Shown: positions 19,161 through 26,285 of the stretch, piece after piece | Layout: the number at the start of each line of letters is the position of its first letter | How positions within the stretch are numbered: the first letter of the stretch is position 1 | Assembly (NCBI GenBank): GCA_033557675.1 | Contig: JAWQRM010000221.1 | Coordinates: 1-26,285 of the forward strand | Origin: Coptodactyla brooksi | Taxonomy: Eukaryota > Arthropoda > Insecta > Coleoptera > Scarabaeidae | Length of the DNA: 26,285 bases | Reading direction: 5' to 3' | The notes under the pieces: model-generated | Seen by the model: only the letters and a program-made list of their open reading frames with translations | Told to the model about the DNA's origin: nothing | The model's database searches: none | Program-made: the position numbers and the translations under genes

Positions 19161-22100
19161 TTACGTGTACTTTTTGGGCTTTTTTCTTGTGGCGCCGGCT
19201 GTTTCCGGTCCAAGAATGGCGTCTAACTGTTTCGGGTCCATGGTATCGAAGTTTGTTTCTGCGCAGCCGATGTACGTCTCTATTGAATGCAGTCTTTTCA
19301 ATTCTGATTGTATTTTGTAAATTTGGTCCCGTCTCCATTGGCGGAGGAATTCCATTGTGTTTTCTTGTGGAAGATCGAAGTCTAAAACAGTAAATAAAGT
19401 TGCTTGCGCTGCGATTTCTTGGTTTTGTCTAAATGCCTTTTCATTAATTTATAAAATAGAAGTATCTCGATTGAAAGCAACCCTAACTGGATTAATTTAA
19501 CTTCATTTATATATCCAGAAAATGTAGTATTTTTGTTATCACTTATAATTATTATATGTCGTAATTATTAATTAACGTTTCGTGAAATTCTATTCACATC
19601 ATCAGCAACTACAAACAAATAAAATTAACGCCACGACTACAAAAAGAACGAAACTTACATAACAAGTTAAAATGTATACAATAATGAACTATACGTTACA
19701 AAGTTCAAAATGTAATGGGAATATACAAGCAAAATAACGGGTTATATAAGAAATCACCCAAAGAAAAAACGTCACCAATAAGCAAAAAGAGGGTTTTCTG
19801 CAAAATTGATCTGGTCATTTAAAAAAATAACAGCGGGATTAGATTTATGTTTTTAGAATGTAGAATTGTTCGGTTAGGTCCATAATTCGACCTTTGCTGC
19901 AGACTTGTACTATTTTAGCTCTTTTATAATCTATTATGTGTCCGGGTTCTATTTGGTGGTTATAAAGACTAGATGAAGAACGTTTTTTGTGTTCCTTAAT
20001 TCTAGTCCCTAATCTTCGACCAGTTTGACCCACGTATAAACCGTTGCAATTCATGCATGGGATGGTATATACATCACTTTTATCATGGATATGTATGGGT
20101 TGTTTATAATTACTTGTTTATAACTGTTGTATATAGCAGATTTAATAGTAAATACTGCATTTACGTTATATTTGATTTGTTATAGATTGTGTTTGAGAAA
20201 TACTTATATTATTATTAAATAAAAGGTCACGTTTTAGTTTAAGCTGATATTCTAATTTGTTGATTAGCTTTGTGAATAGAATTAGTGATGTGAATAGAAT
20301 TTCACGAAATGTTCATTAAATAATGTATACGTAAGTAAAGAGGCATTTTTATTATACGACATATTCAATATTAACTAGCAAGATGATCATACCCAACTAT
20401 AATTATTATAGCTAGGTAAACTTGAGTTGTCACCACCACACCAAAATGTGAAAAAGAATGCTTGATGCACGTTTTGCTAACCAAGATAGCGTCATTAGGA
20501 GCGATGAAAGACCTAGTCTTTCATATTTATTTATGTATTTATATTTACAAATATTTGTTTATCGGTTTTAACTAATTCTGTCATAATAATTATATTTCTG
20601 CTTGTAGCACTAAGTGCTACAAGCACTTAATAACGATTAAGTCATACGATGAGCTGGTAAAAGAAATTTTATATACTTTGTAAAGTATTTGTAGAAATAT
20701 TTTTATTGAAATCGTTGGCTGTTGAATCTGCATTAGTGATTCTTATTATTTCTTATCCGTGTTCATATTTTCCGTGCCTGGAAACCTCCAGGTACAGGCA
20801 AGTTTCTAGGCACGGGCAGTTCACATTCGAATATTATCGAGTGTTACCCCGCACATGACTTTCTCTTATCTTGACCCTGGTTTGATAAGAGGATTGGGGA
20901 GGTTTTTAAAAAATGATATTGAATAAAGACTTTGTTGCAGATGTATTGGCTTTGTTATATTTTTCTCGTGTTATTTTTCTTTTTAATTTGAGGTAATGAA
21001 ATGAAAAATCCTAAAGTGGCCGAATTTTAAGTCAATTTAAGGTTATAAATTTCGCAGCAGGTGAACAGATTTTCTTAAATAAAACGGAAACTTGACAAAG
21101 AACGAAATATTTTAAAGAAATAAACTCCTTGCGTGTTCCAGATTTTCTCAGGGTTATATCCAAACAAAAAAGGTAGTTTTTTTTTGTAGAATGAAATAAA
21201 TGTTTTTTTTTTAATGGAACCCTTCCAAATGGAATCTAGTTTGCAATATTTTGAGTATTTATGACCTGAAGTTGTACGTTTGGCACGTTTGGCTTAGTAA
21301 CAAAATTAAACAACGCCACCACTACCACAAAACCGAAAAATTTGGTTTAAAAATTCTTTTATTCAGATACTTCTTGCAAGAGAATATTTTTGTTTTATTG
21401 ATGCTAATATGGAAGTCAGATAAAAAATCCTCTACTACTTATTCTTAACACATTTTAAAGCTTTTTATGATGCTATAGCAACATTTTCACTTACCTAACC
21501 CAGAAGCATCAGTAGATGCCTTGGAGTGCTTAGAATACAATTGTTCAATGTCAGTTCCAGCTTTATCAGTCATCTCGGAATAATTAACGGAAAACGGGAC
21601 CTGTTTTATCAACAATTCTGCTTCTTCCACAATTTCTCTATCCACGTCTAAACTCAGTCGCCCCATACACGTTGCCGACTCGCATCCACTGGCTTTACTC
21701 CTCAGCGACGATTCCGATGTAAGGAACATCATCTTCTTTCTGCGCTTCCTCTTTTCGTTCTCTTCAATCGTCGTCACTTCTTGTACCATGTCGGCGTATT
21801 TCTCCATGAGCAGATCCTCGATCGCTTGGATGCACAGGGCCACGTCTTTTGGGTGTTCACCCTTCCTCGTGTAAATGCCTTGAAGAAAATTGAGAGCCCA
21901 CTGGAGCTGGGCGACTCCCAACGGCACGTTTACTTCGTCACTGAAGAGAATCCAAATGACGGCCAAGGTGTGATCCAGTTGCAAGTAGAAGGGTGGGCAT
22001 TTTGCTGTGATTCTTTTGAGCTGCTTCACGCGAGTTGGCGCTCTGAACGTGTACGGAGATGGGACGTAATTTTGGGTTAACCAGTCGACTCTAGAAAAAT

Positions 22101-22588
22101 AGGACGATAATAGAAATAAGGTAATATGGCTGATTACGGGCATATTAATGGATATGCGCAAAATATGGATAAAGTTGAGAGTTTGAAACTTTTGGTTTTG
22201 CAACTAAGTCACCACTACGCCAAAATATGAAAAAAGGATGTTCGACGCACGTTTCGCTAACTAAGTTAACATCATCAGGAGCGATTAAAGACTAAGTACT
22301 AAACTTTAGTAGTTAGTCTTTACTACTAAACCAACGCCCTAAGAATTGAAAATATTTCAAGATAATTCAACATTTCTTTTGAATGTATAAGCGTCTTAAA
22401 ACATTGGAAATAGTCAGAAGTAGATCAAAGTCAACAAAATCAAAGTAATATTAGTCAGTTAAAGTAACTGGTAGGCTAATTCTTTTTGAAACTAACTGCT
22501 TTTAGTTGTAGTTATTTGCAGTAGCTGTTTTGTATTTAATTGGTTCAATGGTTTAGAAATATGATACTGATTTAATCTTGAAAACCCA

Positions 22589-22620
<32 letters not shown>

Positions 22621-22920
22621 TCCTTATAGGTAAAATTAAACTCTTTTTTTCTGGTATATCAATAGACTATTTTTCAAAAACTATTGGCACGTTATCTACT
22701 TACGCTACCGAATCCGCTGCATACTGTTGATTTGTCGGCGGTGGAATATTGCTTACGTCAATAGGTTCATCTTGTTTACTTTTTGACTTCTCGGATGAAT
22801 TCGTTGCTTGCGAACCACGCCGCTGTCCATTACTTTGTTGAGGTGATTTGGTGGAGGCATCATCGGGCACCGGTGGATCTTTATCTAAGTCTGCAAACGC
22901 TCCACCAGCTTTGTTCGTGT
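19161..22920 (-). CDS. protein of unknown function, last three coding exons
   Basis: I do not recognise this protein. Three minus-strand exons join in phase with GT..AG sites: 22920-22704, 22090-21495, 19381-19161 (stop TAA 19163-19161), giving about 344 residues. The first visible exon starts inside a split codon, so more exons lie to the right of 22920 or beyond the window. Exon A is low-complexity and polar (DKDPPVPDDASTKSPQQ, QRRGSQATNSSEKSKSKQDE). Exon B holds a probable helical domain: VDWLTQNYVPSPYTFRAP, PPFYLQLDHTLAVIWILFSD, VPLGVAQLQWALNFLQGIYT. A basic patch follows (EENEKRKRRKKM), possibly a nuclear localisation signal. The last exon reads ENTMEFLRQWRRDQIYKIQS and ends in a basic tail KKPKKYT. 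Higher GC than the surroundings and clean phases argue for a real gene. It is tandem with TAB1, ending about 720 bp upstream of it. Confidence 0.8.
19578..19605 (-). ncRNA. hammerhead-ribozyme-like core in PLE arm (probably inactive)
   Basis: On the minus strand the order is CTGATGA (19605-19599), a stem II GTGAA...TTCAC, then GAAA (19581-19578), the conserved hammerhead core. Downstream, CGT...ACG could form stem III, but the expected U before the cleavage base is A (ACGAC), and stem I does not pair well. I therefore infer a decayed ribozyme. The inverted copy at 20286-20309 keeps stem II and GAAA but has TTAGTGA in place of CTGATGA. Confidence 0.45.
19845..20117 (-). pseudogene. GIY-YIG endonuclease domain of a Penelope-like element
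   Basis: A 90-codon open stretch (in-frame TAA at 20120-20118, ending TAA at 19847-19845) has no start codon suited to the whole domain. It contains DVYTIPCMNCNGLYVGQTGR, then RLGTRIKEHKK and GHIIDYKRAKIVQ, ending LTEQFYILKT. PLE endonucleases show VYxIPCxxC, a YIGxTxRxLxxRxxEH core, then a late Glu; all are recognisable. Upstream frames to about 20320 (REILFTSLILFTKLINKLEY) look like decayed PLE linker. The RT domain is absent. Confidence 0.8.
20429..20516 (-). repeat. PLE-type terminal repeat copy B with decayed hammerhead
   Basis: About 88 bp share clear identity with 22208-22295 in the same orientation: CACCAC.AC.CCAAAAT.TG, GCACGTTT.GCTAAC.AAG, AGGAGCGAT.AAAGAC. Contains the hammerhead-like sequence at 20460-20502. 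Confidence 0.7.
20460..20502 (-). ncRNA. type I hammerhead ribozyme, decayed copy B
   Basis: On the minus strand: stem I GCTC (20502-20499), core CTAATGA (CTGATGA with G to A), stem II GCTATC-TTG-GTTAGC (one mismatch), AAAA in place of GAAA. A short stem III loop C-GTGC-A follows, then TC before the cleavage site, then stem I return AAGC. Two core substitutions suggest it is inactive. The layout matches the minimal type I hammerheads described for PLEs. Confidence 0.55.
20520..21494. other. intron of the unknown gene, with two hairpins
   Basis: No coding signal. A 23-bp near-perfect palindrome CTTGTAGCACTAAGTGCTAC+AAG lies at 20601-20623. A hairpin has 14-bp arms CCGTGCCTGGAAAC (20772-20785) and GTTTCTAGGCACGG (20802-20815, one mismatch). 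A smaller dyad CTCTTATC / GATAAGAG lies at 20873-20880 / 20884-20891. Confidence 0.5.
22208..22295 (-). repeat. PLE-type terminal repeat copy A
   Basis: Copy of the repeat at 20429-20516 in the same orientation, about 1.78 kb away, immediately upstream of the large exon of the unknown gene. The coding exon lies between the two copies, so they are more likely independent insertions than ends of one element. Confidence 0.7.
22240..22282 (-). ncRNA. type I hammerhead ribozyme, well-preserved copy A
   Basis: On the minus strand: stem I GCTC (22282-22279) and the intact core CTGATGA (22278-22272). Stem II is GTTAAC-TTA-GTTAGC, with all six pairs possible including one G-U. GAAA (22255-22252) is intact. 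A minimal stem III C-GTGC-G leads to GTC (22246-22244), the canonical cleavage triplet, and stem I returns as GAAC (one mismatch). All conserved core positions are present. Minimal type I hammerheads of this shape are known from Penelope-like retroelements. Cleavage would fall after C22244. Confidence 0.65.
22593..22621. repeat. (AT)14 microsatellite
   Basis: Uninterrupted AT dinucleotide run in an intron of the unknown gene. Confidence 0.95.
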
Positions 22921-23104
22921 CTTTACAAAAAGAATGGAAATTTCAGTTCTAACGATCATTTAATCAAGATTCTTTCGATTCATACCGTGTCCGAAAAGTT
23001 TTAGTCGATGTTAACATCTCTGAAGTTAGTGGGGATAAGAATCATACTTTCAGAATTTCATATATACTTTCACACCCTTAGATGTTAAAGTTTAATAATT
23101 GTTT

Positions 23105-23375
23105 TATTGTTTATTAATAGTTTTCTCTTGGTCTTATCCTTAGCTTTCTTGATTGACATTTTTTGTGGATCTTTTGTCATCTATATGTATCTTCGGTTAC
23201 TACGTGACTGAACCACTTGAGCTGTTTGTTCTGTATATCTTTCTTGTTACATGAAAAAGTAACAAGAAAGGCTGCACTTCTTAGCTCTCTGATTTTCGCG
23301 TGCCTGATCATATCTTTCCTGGTGACACCTTTTATGCTGCACCCTTTACGCTACATTCAACTTTCGCTTAAATCT
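23105..23375 (-). pseudogene. non-LTR retrotransposon ORF2 C-terminal fragment
   Basis: The minus strand, with frame changes, reads IKGVTRKDMIRHAKIRELRS (about 23335-23275), then DIQNKQLKWFSHVVTEDTYR (about 23240-23180) and a Lys/Arg-rich tail KCQSRKLRIRPREN. This is the end of RTE/Jockey-type ORF2 proteins (DrxRNxxIrxxL ... QLrWfGHVxRM ... KRKRGRP). It is interrupted by a small perfect hairpin at 23239-23270. Confidence 0.65.
23239..23270. repeat. perfect 12-bp inverted repeat with 8-nt loop
   Basis: CTTTCTTGTTAC at 23239-23250 and GTAACAAGAAAG at 23259-23270, a perfect dyad inside the non-LTR fragment. Confidence 0.9.
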
Positions 23376-23834
23376 GTCAGTATTAGTTTGAAGATGGTTT
23401 TAAATCTTTACTACCAAATATTTGACTGTGCTCTATTTTTTCAATTTTTTTTGTGTTATTGCCATACCTTCTCTTCTGTTTCATAATTACACAAAGTGTC
23501 ATTACTTTGATCTTATTTATTTTATTTATACTCATGTTTCTTGCTGATTCTTGTGTTCTAAGTTTTGTTGCAAATCTTTCTAGCCTTTTACAACACTATT
23601 GCTGTCATATTTCTGCAATCCACATCCAATTTTTTCGTCTTCGTCTTTGTCTCCTATATTACACGAAGAAATAAGCATTGCTCATCAAATATACTACAGT
23701 AAATTTAAAACAGTTATTTTGTTGAATTCTTGAAAATTCACCAAATTGATATGTATTAGAGTTGTGCAGAAAGCAGTTTCGTTTATTTTTTGTGAAAATG
23801 AAAGGCACTTTTCTTAGAGACCATAAATATTTTA

Positions 23835-24650
23835 CGTAATTACATGTTCACCATTTTGGTGCAACACCTTTTGCTATCTTTCTGGCAGTAGAATGATTCC
23901 ACGCTCGTAAAACTTCTGATCCTTGCTGGCAAAAAACTGACCCAAGTCATTTTGATGGCTTCATTTGAAGTAAACGGTTTTGCCTCTAAAACAATGTGTA
24001 GAAGCCCAAACAAGTAATAATCGAGAGGTGCCAAATTTGGAGAATATGATAGGTATGGTAGTACATATTATCCAAGCTGTAAAAGCTTTTGGTAAGTTAC
24101 CAAACTGGTATGCGGTCTCGCATTATCTTGGTGTTATACTATACTTTTTCTATTGATTAATTCTCGCCTTTTCTGTTTGAGTGAATCATGCAATTTGTCC
24201 AGTTGATGACAGTACACTTTAAAATTGATCGTGATATTCTCCCGAAAATTTTGGAAAGACGTTCCAAAAATTTACCATGACCAATTCGTGGCATTCTCCC
24301 AGAAATATTGTAAACTTACAAAAAATGTTGCCACCTTTTGCAAAAAAATTTGCAAAGCAGTTTGCATAAAATCCATGCAATTTATTTGTGCAGTTGATGA
24401 CAGTACACTAGAATTAATCGTGGTATTCTCCCAAAAATGTTGAAAAGAGCTCCAAAAAATTTTGCAAACTTTTCCAAAAAACTTTTGCAAACCAGTTTTG
24501 ACACTGGCATTCTGTCAATATATTTTCTCCATATACAGCGATTAATTTTTTTCTCGATTGAACGGCATTTTTACCTTTTTTGTAATAAAAAAGCAAAATG
24601 TGCCGAAAATGCTGTTTTTGATTCTCCATGTTTCTTTCATAGGACACAAA
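23835..24650 (-). mobile_element. mariner element remnant with internal duplication
   Basis: Minus-strand mariner transposase in pieces. The N-terminal helix-turn-helix starts at the ATG near 24628 (MENQKQHFRHILLFYYKKGK, then NAVQSRKKL, ECQCQNWFAK). Sequence is then lost to repeats. The catalytic region resumes: ITINFKVYCHQLDKLHDSLK (about 24238-24180), HQDNARPHTSLVTYQKLLQL with the second catalytic Asp, then VLPYLSYSPNLAPLDYYLFG, where the final Asp is kept in LDYYLF, down to a stop near 23840. A DNA segment of the catalytic region is duplicated at an offset of about 191 bp (24192 and 24382). Stops and frameshifts make it inactive; terminal repeats were not located. Confidence 0.8.
24190..24465. 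repeat. 191-bp-offset direct duplication within the mariner
   Basis: AGTTGATGACAGTACACT occurs at 24201 and 24392, each followed by a variant of AATTnATCGTGnTATTCTCCC. A third partial copy of the latter (AATTCGTGGCATTCTCCC) lies at 24284. The duplicated DNA corresponds to the transposase segment coding TIN..VYCHQLDKLHD. Confidence 0.75.
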
Positions 24651-24749
24651 AAGAAAACAATTGCATAGAACCGATTAAAATATTTTCGCACATAAACTTT
24701 GCAATGTTAGCTGTCAGAATACATAATGCATATACGGTTTAGAACGGCT

Positions 24750-25135
24750 GGTTAAAATACAACTAACGCCTCATATATTTATCAATAGATATTCATATAA
24801 TTATAAATTCATATAAAAATGGGGTACATAGGTATTATTCATATAAATTGCTGTTTTTCGTGGACGTTTATGAAGATAAATAATTAATTATTTTTTTAAA
24901 CAAGAAAATAAATTTAACATTAAACGTACTAGGAAGGCAAGCACATAATAAAAAAAATAACTTTGTGAAATGAATAACTGATCATAAGACAAGTCAAAAA
25001 TTATCCTCCTACAAATACGTTAACAGAAACAATACGAAGAATAAAAGCATACATAAACAGAAACATACGATTAGACTTACAAATAAAGAAAAAAAAAAGA
25101 TAACCTATACAGATGCATGTAACCTGGATATTTCT
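24750..25135. other. AT-rich intergenic sequence, nothing recognised
   Basis: No coding frame or repeat structure was identified. Part may be the decayed 5' half of the Tc1-like element that follows. Confidence 0.4.
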
Positions 25136-25137
25136 AT

Positions 25138-25536
25138 ATCCTATAAAGAGCTTGCTCCATGGCATAAAACCAATGTAGCGTTGAAAGTTAAAAACTGAGG
25201 TCCACAACTAAACATGGACACGGGTCAGTTATGGTTTGGGGCTGTATAGCAGCAAACGCATCTGGAAGATTGGCTTTCCATTTTATGCCAACAACAGCTC
25301 CACTTGTAGCCAAACAATGGCTACTGCAAAGCTGCCCAAAAGTTTTTAAAATGCTAGCCCAATCATCAAACTTAAACGTTATAGAAAGTTTATGGAAAAA
25401 ACTGAACAAGAAAAATATGATGCTAGAAGAAGAATGGAATTCAGCTGACCTATCCTATATTCAAAAACTGATCGAATCTACACCAAGATGCTTAAATACT
25501 TGCAAAAGAAGTGAAGAATACCCAACAAAACATTAA
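25138..25536 (+). pseudogene. Tc1-like transposase, internally deleted
   Basis: The reading frame runs TTKHGHGSVMVWGCIAANAS from about 25203, then GRLAFHFMPTTAPLVAKQWL, AQSSNLNVIESLWKKLNKK, LIESTPRCLNTCKRSEEYPTKH to the TAA near 25535. This corresponds to Tc1 blocks GGSVMVWG, WPAQSPDLNPIENLW and the tail LVxSMPRR..A. The FQQDNDPKHT strand with the second catalytic Asp is deleted, and the P-D of SPDLNPIE has become SN. The N-terminal paired-like domain is gone; a stop lies upstream at about 25195. Confidence 0.8.
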
Positions 25537-25539
25537 TAT

Positions 25540-26050
25540 TAATAATATTTATTGATAAATTTAATACATCTGTACAGTTTTTGGAGCAAAGTTTTATATA
25601 ATGTAAAATAATGTGTGATATGTACATTTTTTGTTAATGCTTGTTTCTTACAATGCTAAGCTTAACAATTAGTCTAATTTGCGTACTCAATGCCTACATT
25701 TTATTCTAATAAAAAAAAGCTTTTTTCTACGACTCACGGAATGTTAAGAAGAAAATTATATAAAAGATAATTTCCTCTAGTTAATTCATTTTTCTTTTTA
25801 AAAATTACTTGGCAACACCCACTGAAAATAGTTTTTATAAACGAGTTTTATGGTAAAAACCCGTTAAAGGAACTATTATTTTATTGTACTCTTCCTGTAA
25901 TCATACATATTGTACTCATTTTTAATACTATTTATATTATTTTGTTATTGAACATTTCGTTAACAAAATCTCAACATTTATTTTTTCATTACGATTTATA
26001 TTATTTACTATTATAGTATGCGATAACACTAAACCACAATCAAGGGTTTA
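25540..26050. other. AT-rich intergenic sequence, nothing recognised
   Basis: No features beyond poly-A/poly-T tracts. Confidence 0.4.
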
Positions 26051-26053
26051 TTT

Positions 26054-26245
26054 TGCAAGGGCCCGGATCGGAGCAAGTTATGTTACTTCTGCGGCGGTGT
26101 GGGGCACAAACTGAAGGATTGCAAGACTGCAGAGCCTTCGTGCTTTTTGTGCTCTACGAATAATCCCGATAGCAGGAAACACTTGGTCGGATCGAGAGAA
26201 TGTATAGCCTTCCGGGAGGCCCTTGCAAAAGCCAGAAAGAAATGA
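26054..26245 (+). CDS. non-LTR retrotransposon ORF1 (gag-like) C-terminus, truncated
   Basis: Composition jumps to GC-rich here. The frame reads CKGPDRSKLCYFCGGVGHKL then KDCKTAEPSCFLCSTNN, and ends in EALAKARKK with stop TGA (26243-26245). The first CCHC knuckle is canonical (C-x2-C-x4-H-x4-C, C at 26081). A second variant follows (C-x2-C-x9-H-x6-C), as in ORF1 of R1/I-type non-LTR elements; these knuckles bind the element's RNA. The left edge near 26055 looks like a 5' truncation. An ATG at 26242 overlaps the stop (ATGA), the usual position for ORF2, but that frame closes at TAA 26281-26283. Confidence 0.75.
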   Translation, partial: CKGPDRSKLCYFCGGVGHKLKDCKTAEPSCFLCSTNNPDSRKHLVGSRECIAFREALAKARKK

Positions 26246-26285
26246 CGCTTCTGCCCTGTAGAACAGAAAGGAGAGTCCCTTAAAG

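Larger units (their letters stand above)
19541..20375 (-). mobile_element. Penelope-like element (PLE) relic with inverted terminal arms
   Basis: The segment carries a PLE-type GIY-YIG endonuclease reading on the minus strand. It is bracketed by two copies, in inverted orientation, of a sequence sharing an exact 24-nt core (19578-19601 and 20286-20309, starting TGATGTGAATAGAATTTCAC). Weaker similarity continues outward (ATACGACATAT-like motifs at about 19552 and 20355). PLEs are known for terminal repeats in direct or inverted orientation and for hammerhead motifs in them. The arm at 19578-19605 has such a core. The reverse transcriptase is missing. The element lies in an intron of the unknown gene. 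Confidence 0.7.

Noticed and set aside
21781..22080. 99-codon plus-strand frame
   Set aside because: Antisense shadow of the large exon of the unknown minus-strand gene, which has consistent splice phases.
20429..22295. Copies A and B as the two ends of one Penelope element
   Set aside because: The interval contains an in-phase host-type exon (21495-22090) and no RT or GIY-YIG sequence, so independent insertions are more likely.
1..26285. CRISPR array, operon or bacterial signals
   Set aside because: The window is eukaryotic; no spaced direct-repeat arrays or bacterial gene organisation were seen.

Overview
The window is AT-rich animal nuclear DNA, most likely from an insect. The evidence is spliced genes with GT..AG introns, an ACAAAATG start context, two protein-coding genes with clear animal homology, and a dense mix of degraded insect-type transposons (mariner, Tc1, hAT/ZBED, piggyBac, Penelope-like, non-LTR). 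A beetle-like genome would fit, but the order cannot be fixed from the sequence alone. All exon boundaries were placed by eye from reading frame, splice sites and remembered family motifs.

Left part (1-6.7 kb, plus strand): a degraded ZBED-type hAT transposase on the minus strand, then the last five exons (2994-6667) of a 4-hydroxybutyrate CoA-transferase / acetyl-CoA hydrolase family gene. Its N-terminal exon or exons lie upstream, probably outside the window. Its 2.4-kb third intron holds a piggyBac-type MITE with TTAA ends and a second small inverted-repeat element.

Middle (6.7-18.5 kb): a 3.4-kb intergenic stretch with mariner and piggyBac wrecks separates this gene from a convergent minus-strand gene, TAB1 (TAK1-binding protein 1). 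TAB1 appears complete: 4 coding exons, 457 codons, from 18441 to 10057. It keeps the PP2C-like pseudophosphatase fold and the C-terminal TAK1-binding motif. A 6.9-kb first intron contains Tc1 and non-LTR fragments, a second hAT/ZBED wreck and a 546-bp mariner deletion derivative with both inverted repeats. The last intron is only 54 nt and is open in frame.

Right part (18.5-26.3 kb): upstream of TAB1 lies a stack of hairpin-forming repeats, then the last three coding exons (22920 to 19161, minus strand) of a gene I do not recognise. Its first visible intron (21494-19382) contains a Penelope-like element relic with a GIY-YIG endonuclease and inverted arms. Two separate decayed sequences that fit type I hammerhead ribozymes flank the large exon. 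The far right holds a non-LTR ORF2 tail, a mariner with an internal duplication, a Tc1-like relic and, at the edge, the zinc-knuckle end of a non-LTR ORF1.

The host genes are an acyl-CoA metabolic enzyme, a TAK1/immune-signalling adaptor and an unknown protein; nothing suggests they share a pathway. The most interesting non-coding signal is the set of hammerhead-ribozyme-like cores on Penelope-type repeats.
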